Below are positions 15,873 through 23,628 of a stretch of 64,000 nucleotides of DNA, in pieces. The notes below the pieces were generated by a model. It was not told where the DNA came from. It saw only the letters and a program-made list of their open reading frames with translations, and ran no database searches. The number at the start of each line of letters is the position of its first letter. Position 1 is the first letter of the stretch. This DNA is from Filimonas effusa (GTDB taxonomy: Bacteria; Bacteroidota; Bacteroidia; Chitinophagales; Chitinophagaceae), in NCBI RefSeq assembly GCF_004118675.1, contig NZ_SDHZ01000001.1:2953739-3017738 (forward strand), given 5' to 3'. Position numbers and translations under genes: made by a program.

Positions 15873-16242
15873 AGAATAGTTTTTTAAAACATACACCTGG
15901 AAGCTGTTCACGTTCAGGGGTATGCGCAAGACATCACTGCCCTGCAGGTTAAGCGGGGTGCGTAAGTACAATAAAAAACAAACGGGGAGATCTTAGAATG
16001 TGAGAAACCCACGTCCCGGACGCGAGCTACTCACATTTAAACCGCTCTGAACTACCTGAGAGAGTTGACAACGGTGGAGTAGCTCGCGCCCGGGACGCGA
16101 GTTTACGTAAACGAGTAAGTTTAACGCTCTCCTCTCGTTGTCGTGAAAGCTTCTCAGGTTTTCAGAACGAGACTCGAAGCGACTTCTTCAATTGTTACAT
16201 TGAAGATCCGCAAAATATATTAATCAAAGAATGATTACTGAT
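15873..16242 (-). other. Palindrome-rich leader of the sigma/Cas12f-like operon
   Basis: About 200 nt (15997-16208) of GC-richer, strongly self-complementary DNA in AT-rich surroundings. A 27-nt unit around GAGTAGCTCGCG.CCGGGACG occurs as an inverted pair (about 16005-16034 and 16077-16104). Other helices: AATGTGAG/CTCACATT (15997-16037), CTCGCG/CGCGAG (16083-16101), the 12-bp palindrome GTTTACGTAAAC, an interrupted pair ACCTGAGA..GACAACG with CGTTGTC..TCTCAGGT (16054-16159), and TCTTCAAT/ATTGAAGA (16186-16207). A minus-strand -7 box at 16252-16259 would make it the 5' leader of the sigma gene. On the plus strand it ends in UUGAAG...GCAAAA, similar to the proposed guide-RNA handle, so a second guide-type RNA is possible. 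A dispersed palindromic repeat is a third reading. Confidence 0.5.
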
Positions 16243-16259
16243 TAACTTTGTCAAAGATA
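16243..16259. promoter_or_regulatory. Back-to-back -7 boxes of divergent promoters
   Basis: Plus strand TAACTTTG (16243-16250) and minus strand TATCTTTG (16252-16259), both exact TAnnTTTG matches, lie 1 nt apart. The plus box would serve the HTH gene at 16347, the minus box the sigma/Cas12f-like operon with a leader of about 370 nt. No clear -33 TTTG is visible for either. Confidence 0.5.
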
Positions 16260-16300
16260 GAAATAAAAAACAAGAAAGAAAAAATAAAGTTATTAACACA

Positions 16301-16313
16301 ATCCAAATTGGAT
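16301..16313. promoter_or_regulatory. Palindromic site upstream of the HTH gene
   Basis: ATCCAAATTGGAT, a perfect 6+1+6 palindrome 33 nt before the HTH start codon. It is a plausible binding site for that HTH protein, but only one copy was seen. Confidence 0.35.
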
Positions 16314-16346
16314 ATTTTCAATATATAATCTATATATCAAACACTT

Positions 16347-16763
16347 ATGGACAAATCACCAGTAGAAATAGGGTTAATAATCCAGGAATTGGCAGACAAA
16401 TTACGATTACAGCGCAAAGATTTAGCTGAATGTTTAGGAGTAACTACCAACAACATACAAAAGCAGTACGAACGCCAGATGTTGAGTGTAGACAAAATGG
16501 AAAAGCTGTCGATACTAACGGGGATCAATTTATTTGACCTGTATTCCACCCAGGAGCCATTGCGGGCATTAAACGGAGAAGCGAAATGGCTTCGTCGTAT
16601 TATACAACGTTTACAAAAACGTTTAGCGGAGAATGCGGAAGAGATAGAACGTTTAAAAGCGGAGCTGGGAGAAGTAAAAGAGTCAAGGTTCATCTACAAA
16701 ACAGTGATCAAGAAGTATATCGGCGAAGAGGAGCTGGAAGAGAACAAAGACGAAAAGAAATAG
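16347..16763 (+). CDS. HTH DNA-binding protein with coiled-coil tail
   Basis: A 138-residue protein. Residues about 6-65 form an XRE-like HTH of the type common in Bacteroidota (IGLIIQELADKLRLQRKDLAECLGVTTNNIQKQYERQ..., followed by the ITGINLFDLY helix). Residues 75-110 form a heptad-rich coiled coil (RRIIQRLQKRLAENAEEIERLKAEL), and the tail is very acidic and lysine-rich. It is divergently placed from the sigma/Cas12f-like operon and shares its promoter region, so it may regulate that operon. Such proteins also occur alone in this phylum, so the link is inference. Confidence 0.7.
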   Translation: MDKSPVEIGLIIQELADKLRLQRKDLAECLGVTTNNIQKQYERQMLSVDKMEKLSILTGINLFDLYSTQEPLRALNGEAKWLRRIIQRLQKRLAENAEEIERLKAELGEVKESRFIYKTVIKKYIGEEELEENKDEKK

Positions 16764-16890
16764 AAAGGAATATATACTTATACTTAGGGAAGCCAGCCGG
16801 GGAGTGAACACGGGTTTAGTGAATTGCCTGCGCAGACCGGAGTATTGTGCCTTTTAAAAGTCAGGCAATAGTTTTCGGGGGAGGTTAGTA

Positions 16891-17880
16891 TTAATCCGGG
16901 AGGCCAAGATCTTTAGTGGCGAGAACGATTTCGCGGGTGAGGGCATCGACCTGGGTTACACTTTCATATAAGGCTTCCATGAGGGAGTCGCCTTTCATAC
17001 GTTCCGGAAAGTCCATTTTCATCAATTCAACGATGCCGAGGAGGTTAGCTACGGGGCGCCGCATTTTGTGAGACTGCATCCAGGCGATCTTGCGGAGACT
17101 TTCGTTCTGGGCACGGATGAGGTCATCGTTCACTTTGTGCCGGGTTACATCTTTGACGTAGCAGTTCACCCCCATTACATCGCCATCGGGGTTATAGACG
17201 GGATGGAAGTTAATTTCCATATGCATTGTATTGGCCTCCTGTGCCCAGCTTTCATTGAGCAGCAGGGCTTCGCCCTTAAGCGCCTTGGTATAGCTTTTTT
17301 GCCAGAGGTGGCGCATATTCAGCGGCACACGGGTATCGAGGAGATACTGTCCCTCTGTGGGATAAAAGCCGGCGAAGCTATGAAAGCAATGACGGAAGGC
17401 CCTGTTACCGAAAAGCATCTTCACATTGCGGTCGACAGACCAGATGAGATCATCGGAATGATCGATGAGCACGGCAAGGTTGGTTGCATCGGCGTGAACT
17501 TTATCGCGCAGTTGTTTCTGGCTGGTGATATCGCGCGAGTAGATGGCAAGGCCATCGGTAATAGGATATACTTTAAGGTAAAGCCATATTTTAGCAAAGG
17601 GGGCGTAGGATTCAAATTCAATTGCTTCCTGCTTTTCGAGGCAGTGCGTAAAATTCTTATAATAGTCGAATCCCTGCTGAAGCGAACCCGGAAAGAGATC
17701 CCAGATAGACTTACCAGTGATATCCCACCTGTTGACGCGATATAGTTTCTCAAAGGCCTTATTGACATAGGTGATCTGCCAATGCTGGTCGACACTTAAA
17801 AAATTGTCAGGAATGTTTTCCAGCATTTCAACCACCCTGAAAGAGGCAGGGTCACTATTATACAGTGCCTCATTGTTCAT
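16891..17880 (-). CDS. PAS-PAS sensor protein with H-box but no ATPase domain
   Basis: A 329-residue protein with two PAS domains: about 15-125 (ITYVNKAFEKLY and the DGLAIYSRDIT end) and 135-255 (LIDHSDDLIWSVDRN to GVNCYVKDVTRHK). A short helical segment follows with the H-box AWMQSHKMRRPVANLLG (His about residue 275), as in Bacteroidota PAS histidine kinases. It ends about 45 residues later, with no HATPase_c domain. It might take phosphate from, or dimerise with, a separate kinase; the divergently encoded hybrid kinase at 18000 is an obvious candidate. Truncation of an ancestral kinase is the other option. Confidence 0.75.
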   Translation of the reverse strand: MNNEALYNSDPASFRVVEMLENIPDNFLSVDQHWQITYVNKAFEKLYRVNRWDITGKSIWDLFPGSLQQGFDYYKNFTHCLEKQEAIEFESYAPFAKIWLYLKVYPITDGLAIYSRDITSQKQLRDKVHADATNLAVLIDHSDDLIWSVDRNVKMLFGNRAFRHCFHSFAGFYPTEGQYLLDTRVPLNMRHLWQKSYTKALKGEALLLNESWAQEANTMHMEINFHPVYNPDGDVMGVNCYVKDVTRHKVNDDLIRAQNESLRKIAWMQSHKMRRPVANLLGIVELMKMDFPERMKGDSLMEALYESVTQVDALTREIVLATKDLGLPD

Positions 17881-17999
17881 ATGCAGTAGCAGATTAAATA
17901 TTTTACGAATATACTTTTTTCGAGCGAACCGGGATGCGGCACACTAAATGTTGCAATTTTCATGAAAGAATGATTCATATATCTTATCTTACTTTACGT

Positions 18000-19787
18000 A
18001 TGGAAGCTATCGTGAAATTGTGGCACCGACTGAACGAACTGATTGAAAACGAACCTCATCCGGTCAACCGGGCGCGAATCCGCACGTTAAGTCACGGGCT
18101 ATTTATCTTATTGGGCGTATGCGCATCACTGGTTGTCATTTATTCAATCCAATTTCAGCCCCTGCTTGTTTCGCGTGCAATATTATATCTATTCGTATTT
18201 GGAGTAATGCTTTATCTGCTTCTTTTTAAAAGAGCGTGGCGACTGGTAGGGCATGTTTTCTTATGGTGCCTGTTGTCGGTAGTGATTTCGAACATGATCA
18301 TCTACCGTAACGGGGTATCGCTGCTAACCATACAATACTGTTTACTTATTGTTTCCGGGGCTTTTTACGTACTTGGCGTCCGCTGGGGAATTATTTATGC
18401 GCTGCTGAGCATTTTGCCTGTTGTGGGCTATCTGTTATTGTGGCGTACCGGCACCCGTTTCTTTTTTGTTACCACTTCAGAGGTAAGCAGTGCAGGCTTT
18501 TTCCTTGTGCTGGTAACGAATTTCGTTATGCTGGTTTTGATCCATTACCATGTATTCAAATCGTTTTACCATATCCAGGAGCAGCAGAAGACCAACCAGG
18601 CGCGTTTGCTGGCGGCGATATTAACAGCAGGCGATGCGGCCCGGTCGCGGAACGATTTCTTATCCTCCATATCGCACGAATTGCGTACGCCGTTGAATGC
18701 GGTGATAGGCATGACGAACGTATTGCTGCTATCGTCGCCGCGCAAAGACCAGGAAGAGAACCTGTCGATACTCCAGTTTTCAGCAGAAAGTCTGCTGGCG
18801 CTTATCAACGACCTGCTCGATTTCAACAAAATAGATGCGGGCAAGGTGGAACTGGAAACACGTGCCTTTCAGCCCGCTCACCTCATGGAAGATATTTATG
18901 AAAGTTTTGCCATCAAGGCATCGGAGAAGCATTTAGCCTATGAGCTGGAAATGGATCCTGCGCTTAAAGATGTTCAGATAATGGGGGATCAGACGCGGCT
19001 GATGCAGATGCTGGTAAATTTAATATCCAACGCGTTAAAGTTCACTACTGAAGGGCGTGTAAATGTGAAGGCATCTGTAGTACGGGAGGAAGGCAACCGT
19101 ATTGTGCTCCGCTTTGCAGTATCTGATACGGGTCCAGGTATTCCTGTCAATAAACAGCAGGTGATCTTTGAACCTTTTATGCAGGCTTCACCAACTGTAT
19201 TGCGTCAACATGGCGGCACGGGGCTGGGGCTTCCTATTGTAAAGCGGCTGGCGGAACTGCACGACAGTAAAATTGAACTAAACAGTACCCCGGGGAAGGG
19301 TTCTGTATTCAGTTTTGAGATCAGTTACGAGCGTGCGGTTGCACTTGCACCAAGTACCGTGTCTGCTGCCATACAAGAGTTGCCTACGCATAACCTGCGG
19401 GTGCTGGTGGCGGAAGACAATGAGGTGAACGCGGTAGTCATGAAAAAGATACTGGAAAAGCTGGGCATCACACACACCATTGTGGGTAATGGCCTGGAGG
19501 CGCTAACCGCTATTGAACAACAGCAGTATAGTATTGTATTTATGGACATACATATGCCGGTAATGGATGGTCTTGAAGCGATACGAAGGATAAGGGAGCT
19601 GCCTGACCCCGTTAAAGCATCTATCCATATCATAGTACTGAGCGCGTCTGACGAAGGGTCGATCAGAGACTCGGATGTTTATCCTCTTATCAATGATATC
19701 CTGCCCAAGCCTTTCAGCTTACAGCATCTGCAGGACAAACTCAACCATTACATCGGAGGACAGGGAGGAAGGCGGGATCATACCTAA
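18000..19787 (+). CDS. Hybrid sensor histidine kinase with receiver domain
   Basis: A 595-residue protein. Residues 1-195 contain about six transmembrane helices. A coiled linker leads to HisKA (FLSSISHELRTPLNAVIGM, phospho-acceptor His) and HATPase_c with NLISNALKFT (N box), DTGPGIP (G1), FEPFMQ (F box) and GGTGLGLPI (G2). The C-terminal receiver domain (about 475-590) has the acidic pair in VAEDNEVN and the phospho-Asp in FMDIHMPVMDG. No DNA-binding output domain is present, so it signals on to other proteins. The start at 18000 (MEAIVKLW) fits better than the upstream in-frame ATGs at 17934 and 17970. It is divergent from the PAS protein gene. Confidence 0.9.
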   Translation: MEAIVKLWHRLNELIENEPHPVNRARIRTLSHGLFILLGVCASLVVIYSIQFQPLLVSRAILYLFVFGVMLYLLLFKRAWRLVGHVFLWCLLSVVISNMIIYRNGVSLLTIQYCLLIVSGAFYVLGVRWGIIYALLSILPVVGYLLLWRTGTRFFFVTTSEVSSAGFFLVLVTNFVMLVLIHYHVFKSFYHIQEQQKTNQARLLAAILTAGDAARSRNDFLSSISHELRTPLNAVIGMTNVLLLSSPRKDQEENLSILQFSAESLLALINDLLDFNKIDAGKVELETRAFQPAHLMEDIYESFAIKASEKHLAYELEMDPALKDVQIMGDQTRLMQMLVNLISNALKFTTEGRVNVKASVVREEGNRIVLRFAVSDTGPGIPVNKQQVIFEPFMQASPTVLRQHGGTGLGLPIVKRLAELHDSKIELNSTPGKGSVFSFEISYERAVALAPSTVSAAIQELPTHNLRVLVAEDNEVNAVVMKKILEKLGITHTIVGNGLEALTAIEQQQYSIVFMDIHMPVMDGLEAIRRIRELPDPVKASIHIIVLSASDEGSIRDSDVYPLINDILPKPFSLQHLQDKLNHYIGGQGGRRDHT

Positions 19788-19897
19788 TATAAAATACCGT
19801 TTGCAGGGCATGCCATATTATTCCCGGGAATATGACAAAAACCAGTTTTAAAACGATAAAAAAAAATGTATTTTGTTGTTTAAACGGAGAAAAATCA

Positions 19898-21094
19898 ATG
19901 GCGCCCGCAGCTTCACAGAACTATCACGCCAATTCATTAGACATTTTAAAGGGGATAGGCCTCTTCGCGCTCTTGCTTATGAATTGCAACCGCTGGTTTG
20001 TAGCAGTACCCTTACCAGCAGATGTTTACGGATTACATAATAGCACTGCCGATATAGTCATTAGTCAATTTATAGACTATTTTATTTCGGGGCAATGGTA
20101 TGGCTTCCTGGCATTTTTGCTTGGGGTTCAATTCTTCAATTCTTCGAAACGGGAGAGCAGGCAGCAGCGTACGGATTATTTCCGCCGCTACCTGATCCTG
20201 TTATTGATTGGTGTGTTACACCAGGTGATATGGACGGGGGATATACTTATCATTTATGCCCTGGCAGGTATGCTGGCGGTTTTACTGGAGAAAAAGGGCG
20301 CCAATGTTGCGCTTATGATAGGATTGTTGTGCTGCACCAACTTACCGGGCTTTTTCGCTTCCTTATTCTTACAACTGATACATGGCAAGCCACCAGAGCA
20401 TTCTGCATCGGCAGCGGCGGAAAATGCCGGTTATATTTCGCAGCTGATGACCAACGGTGGTATCAAGCAATTCATTGCCTTCAATATCGATGGTATTGGC
20501 CCCAAGTATAAGTACAGTTTACTTACGGGGCAGCTTTTCAGAATAGTAGGTTTTTATGTATTGGGGTATTATGCCGGCAGGATCAATTTTATGCAGCAGG
20601 TGAAAGATAAAGCCCGTTTAACCGGGATCGTTTTCATGGGGTGCCTGTTCTGTTTCTTATCGCTTTTATACCTGCAGGCTTCGTTATTCGCCAAGCAAGG
20701 CAGTGACCTGGTATTGGATCCGGTGAGAGGAATGGTAAGCAATATGCAGTATGTTTTCGGGACTGCCTCTTATTTACTTGGGCTGCTATTGTTGTTGCAA
20801 TTTTACCGGTTCCGGCAGGCGGTACAGGTTGTGGCGCCTTCGGGACATATATGGCTGAGCGCCTACTTATTCCAGACGCTGACAGGGCTGTTGCTGTTTT
20901 ACCCGATAGGCTTTGGTTTGTATCCCGATACGGGGCCTCTGCAAAACCTGTTGATAGCGGTGGGGCTCTTCCTGCTGCAAATTGTGTTTGGGGCATTGTG
21001 GCTGCGTTATTTTTATTATGGTCCTGTTGAGTGGTTGTGGCGTTCGGGTGCTGCTTATCGCTGGCGAAGAATGAGACGGGCAGATACGAAATGA
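19898..21094 (+). CDS. DUF418 family polytopic membrane protein
   Basis: A 398-residue protein with about ten hydrophobic segments. It starts with the DUF418/YeiB-like pattern SLDILKGIGLFALLLMN and ends with the C-terminal DUF418 signature around LWLRYFYYGPVEWLWR. The family is widespread in Bacteroidota; transport or acyl-transfer roles have been suggested but no function is established. The ATG at 19898 has a GGAGA sequence nearby and gives the family's usual N-terminus; an ATG at 19832 would add 22 residues. It converges on the next gene with only 4 nt between stop codons. Confidence 0.85.
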   Translation: MAPAASQNYHANSLDILKGIGLFALLLMNCNRWFVAVPLPADVYGLHNSTADIVISQFIDYFISGQWYGFLAFLLGVQFFNSSKRESRQQRTDYFRRYLILLLIGVLHQVIWTGDILIIYALAGMLAVLLEKKGANVALMIGLLCCTNLPGFFASLFLQLIHGKPPEHSASAAAENAGYISQLMTNGGIKQFIAFNIDGIGPKYKYSLLTGQLFRIVGFYVLGYYAGRINFMQQVKDKARLTGIVFMGCLFCFLSLLYLQASLFAKQGSDLVLDPVRGMVSNMQYVFGTASYLLGLLLLLQFYRFRQAVQVVAPSGHIWLSAYLFQTLTGLLLFYPIGFGLYPDTGPLQNLLIAVGLFLLQIVFGALWLRYFYYGPVEWLWRSGAAYRWRRMRRADTK

Positions 21095-21098
21095 TGGA

Positions 21099-21617
21099 TC
21101 ACATTGGTACCACTTTCACTTTGGTTTTTGGGGCGGGGGCGTTTGTTTTTGCTGCTGTAACCAACTGGTGTGCCCTATCCTCCAGTTGTTTTATGAACTC
21201 TGTTATGTTGGGGCAGTGGAACCATAGTTGCTTATTGCGGATGGCGGCCCATAATGAGAAGGCATCTTTCAGATAGTTATCGATGGCGGTTTCGTCTGTG
21301 CCGCTATAAAATGCTGCTGCTTTTGTGAGGAGTTGTGCAAGCGGCTTTGCAAGCGGGCGGTCTGCCTTGAATTTAAAACGATGCGCTGTATTGAATGCGG
21401 GTATGACATAATTCACATGGTTGGTTGCCGTGCGGAGCTGGTACAAGAAGTAAAGTGCACAAACGTACTCCCGTATACATTTAGCCAAGCCTCCATCCGT
21501 TTTACACGGCGTTTTGGGTATGGAGATAGTGACGTTGTAGGATCTGTCTATTTCAAGCAGGCGGATAAGGTCCTGCTGTGTCAGCCGTGCAAGTTTAGTG
21601 ATATCGATATTAAGCAT
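21099..21617 (-). CDS. Uncharacterised protein of the DUF5675 cluster
   Basis: A 172-residue, mostly helical soluble protein beginning MLNIDITKLARLTQQDLIRLLEIDRSYN and ending in an Ala/Pro/Lys-rich tail. I do not recognise a family. It is last in a run of four same-strand genes (22912 to 21099), but a good hairpin between it and the gene before suggests at least partly separate expression. The start at 21617 was chosen over 21665 because the extra 16 residues are not protein-like. Confidence 0.6.
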   Translation of the reverse strand: MLNIDITKLARLTQQDLIRLLEIDRSYNVTISIPKTPCKTDGGLAKCIREYVCALYFLYQLRTATNHVNYVIPAFNTAHRFKFKADRPLAKPLAQLLTKAAAFYSGTDETAIDNYLKDAFSLWAAIRNKQLWFHCPNITEFIKQLEDRAHQLVTAAKTNAPAPKTKVKVVPM

Positions 21618-21649
21618 AAAAATTTGTTGAGGTGTATTTTGATAATGAA

Positions 21650-21676
21650 CAACCGGGCAGAACAACTGCCCGGTTG
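21650..21676 (-). terminator. Hairpin, probable terminator or processing site
   Basis: A perfect 11-bp GC-rich stem CAACCGGGCAG/CTGCCCGGTTG with a 5-nt loop, located 9 nt past the stop of the small membrane protein gene. The T tract that follows on the minus strand is weak, so termination may be partial. Confidence 0.55.
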
Positions 21677-21684
21677 TGCCAGGG

Positions 21685-21909
21685 TCATATTTCTACAGTT
21701 ACCTGACTTACTGCTGCGGCCACACTACCTGCAACGGCAAGGTAGCCTGCGATGGTGGTGATAATGGCTGGCATTGCCACCGGCATTGTTAGTATTGCTG
21801 CGCTGGCGGCGGCGAACACCACTCCTATTGCTCTCAGTTTCCTGAAGAAAACGGGTGTGGGCGCCTGGGCCCTTTCGAGCACGGTTAGTTCATCGATATA
21901 TTCCTGCAT
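21685..21909 (-). CDS. Small membrane protein (holin-like size)
   Basis: A 74-residue protein with a charged N-terminus (MQEYIDELTVLERA) and one long or two short hydrophobic helices (about 28-68) rich in Ala, Val and Ile with a central proline. It is encoded 21 nt after the DUF5675 gene. Size and position next to DUF5675 recall holin-like or pore-forming partners, but nothing in the sequence proves this. Confidence 0.6.
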   Translation of the reverse strand: MQEYIDELTVLERAQAPTPVFFRKLRAIGVVFAAASAAILTMPVAMPAIITTIAGYLAVAGSVAAAVSQVTVEI

Positions 21910-21930
21910 TGTTTCTTTTGTTTAAATTGT

Positions 21931-22350
21931 TTAAGTAATAGGGTTTGGCAACTGTATGGCTTTTATGGTAAGCCTTACAAAGTCGTCTTTGTCGAGTGCG
22001 GCATACACCAGTGTGCGCAGGTTCTTCAATGCTTCTTTTGAAGCTGTTCCCCTACCCGGGCCTGTAAGAGCGCTTACGGGCGCAATACAGCCTTTTAGTT
22101 CGGTGAGCGCATCATTAGCCGGGTGAATGAGGATGAGCTTGCGGCCGGGCACATCCATTACCTGCAGGTGTGCTTTAAAGCGGTTGCTATATCTTTTGTC
22201 GAGATAGTAGCTGTCTTCGGGTATACAGGAAGCATTGGGCTTATTGTTCTGCCATGGCAATTCAATTGTATAGCAGCAAAAGATGCCGTTTACCCGTAAC
22301 ACGCCGTTGGTACCCTGCGGCAGGTAGGTGCGCAATAATTCGAGCTCCAT
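21931..22350 (-). CDS. DUF5675 family protein
   Basis: A 139-residue protein with the DUF5675 pattern: CCYTIELPWQNN, SCIPEDSYYLDKRYSNRF, VPGRKLILIHPAND, LKGCIAPV. Conserved His and Cys in the IHPAN and GCI motifs suggest an enzymatic fold like that of L,D-transpeptidase or peptidoglycan-acting domains, but the family is uncharacterised. It starts 1 nt after the stop of the upstream gene, so the two are surely co-translated. Confidence 0.85.
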   Translation of the reverse strand: MELELLRTYLPQGTNGVLRVNGIFCCYTIELPWQNNKPNASCIPEDSYYLDKRYSNRFKAHLQVMDVPGRKLILIHPANDALTELKGCIAPVSALTGPGRGTASKEALKNLRTLVYAALDKDDFVRLTIKAIQLPNPIT

Positions 22351-22351
22351 C

Positions 22352-22912
22352 CTATATTTCTTTATTTGCGTTGGTATGATGCCCGGGCAAATCGCTCACA
22401 ACAGCGGTCACCTGAGAACCTACCAGTGAAGGATTTTTGACCTTTGCGATGTATTCCCAATCAAGGCCATTGGGCAAGGCAGTTGCCAAGCCTTCTTCAA
22501 TAACGGTGTTGCCGTTTTTGATGGAGACCTTTATTTTGCTGACTTTGACATCATCGATAGCCTGTATGAGGATCTTACTGCCGATTTCGCCGGTATAGGC
22601 GGAGACATCGAGGAGCCTGATCTCGGGGAGGACGTAGAAGTCGGCAGTGGCTACGTTGAAGGCCGACTGGTTGGGTTTGGCCTTGAGTTGGTACAGGGCT
22701 TTAATTGTTTCGTTGAGAACGGCGGCCCTGGCATAAGTCACTGCATCGGAAAAGAGCTGGCGCACGTTAAGCTGGTCTTCGGTAGGCGGTATGTTGGTTT
22801 TTCTTGGACGGGTTGCGACTATTGTTTTGTCGCCTCTTGTTCTGAAGACCAACATGCGGCCTAAAAGTCCGCTAAGACCTGACGTAACGATATTACCTTT
22901 TGATTCTGCCAT
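22352..22912 (-). CDS. Uncharacterised protein upstream of DUF5675
   Basis: A 186-residue soluble protein. The N-terminal 40 residues are a conserved-looking basic segment (GLSGLLGRMLVFRTRGDKT, VATRPRKTN). A helical middle follows, and from about residue 95 a beta-rich region resembling an immunoglobulin-like or fibronectin-like fold (VKVSKIKVSIKNGNTVIEEG). I do not recognise a family. It is the first gene of the four-gene cluster. Confidence 0.6.
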   Translation of the reverse strand: MAESKGNIVTSGLSGLLGRMLVFRTRGDKTIVATRPRKTNIPPTEDQLNVRQLFSDAVTYARAAVLNETIKALYQLKAKPNQSAFNVATADFYVLPEIRLLDVSAYTGEIGSKILIQAIDDVKVSKIKVSIKNGNTVIEEGLATALPNGLDWEYIAKVKNPSLVGSQVTAVVSDLPGHHTNANKEI

Positions 22913-23304
22913 TTTAAATAGTTTTTATAAGTTGATGATTGCAATTGCCGACGTTGCGGAGAACAATTGCGGGGACGCTCCTCCCGCAGTTGTTGAGCGT
23001 GCTGCTCCGTTTGCGTTGGACAGTGCAATAGTACACCGGCGGTAAGGGGAAAAAAGTGCGGCTGGCGCGGAAGGGGCTTTTCGTTCCGTGAAAGGGTGGA
23101 ATGCCGGCGCGAATGGCTAAAACCGGGGTGGAGGTATTGTGGGAGGCCGATGACAGGTTAACGGAGGGTTTGCTAAAAAAACGGAGATTTTTAAAGATGC
23201 TCTTAGGAAGCTTTAAAGAAGCTTTAAGGATGCTTTGAGGCATACCTGGGCATATTGTCCGTTTTTTTAGCAAAAACTTCTGGCCCGCTAATTTTATTAG
23301 CAGA
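22913..23304. other. Intergenic stretch with short repeats
   Basis: About 390 nt without a credible gene; the frames here are low in protein character. A short tandem repeat of the type GAAGCTTTAA occurs around 23207-23232, followed by a related GATGCTTTGA copy, and the part near 23041-23120 is GC-rich. It probably carries the promoter of the four-gene cluster, but no TAnnTTTG match was found. Confidence 0.4.
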
Positions 23305-23628
23305 TCAGGATAGCAATGTTATTTGATCGAAGAACGCTTTGCGGTAGGAATCGCTTATGGGAAGGTTTTTATCGTGGATGGTCACCCAATAATGTTCTAC
23401 AAGGGTGAGATGGGCAAAGGAAATAATATAGCTGCGGTGGATGCGGCAGAACCCTTTGCCGTTAAGCATGGCAGCGAGTTGATCCATCGAGCGTTTCGTA
23501 TGATAGGTTCGTGATTCTGTAACTATTTTCCTGTAATCTCTTCCTCCTTCGATATAAATGAGTTGTGATCTCAAGATCTTTTTATGACGTCCTCCATCCA
23601 GTGGAACGAACAAATATTCATCATCCAT
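23305..23628 (-). CDS. Stand-alone LytTR DNA-binding protein
   Basis: A 107-residue protein made almost entirely of a LytTR domain: IYIEGGRDYRKIVTESRTY, SMDQLAAML, FCRIHRSYIISFAHL, and the ISDSYRKAF end. It lacks the receiver domain that usually precedes LytTR, so it is either controlled by partner proteins or by expression level. The cognate sensor is not adjacent. Targets are unknown; the DUF5675 cluster lies just downstream on the same strand. Confidence 0.85.
   Translation of the reverse strand: MDDEYLFVPLDGGRHKKILRSQLIYIEGGRDYRKIVTESRTYHTKRSMDQLAAMLNGKGFCRIHRSYIISFAHLTLVEHYWVTIHDKNLPISDSYRKAFFDQITLLS

Noticed and set aside
15997..16208. CRISPR array
   Set aside because: The repeats here are inverted, not direct, with no regular spacers and no cas1/cas2.
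22914..23273. 119-codon minus-strand frame before the DUF5675 cluster
   Set aside because: Low-complexity, Ser/Pro/Arg-rich, no hydrophobic core, not conserved-looking; treated as intergenic.
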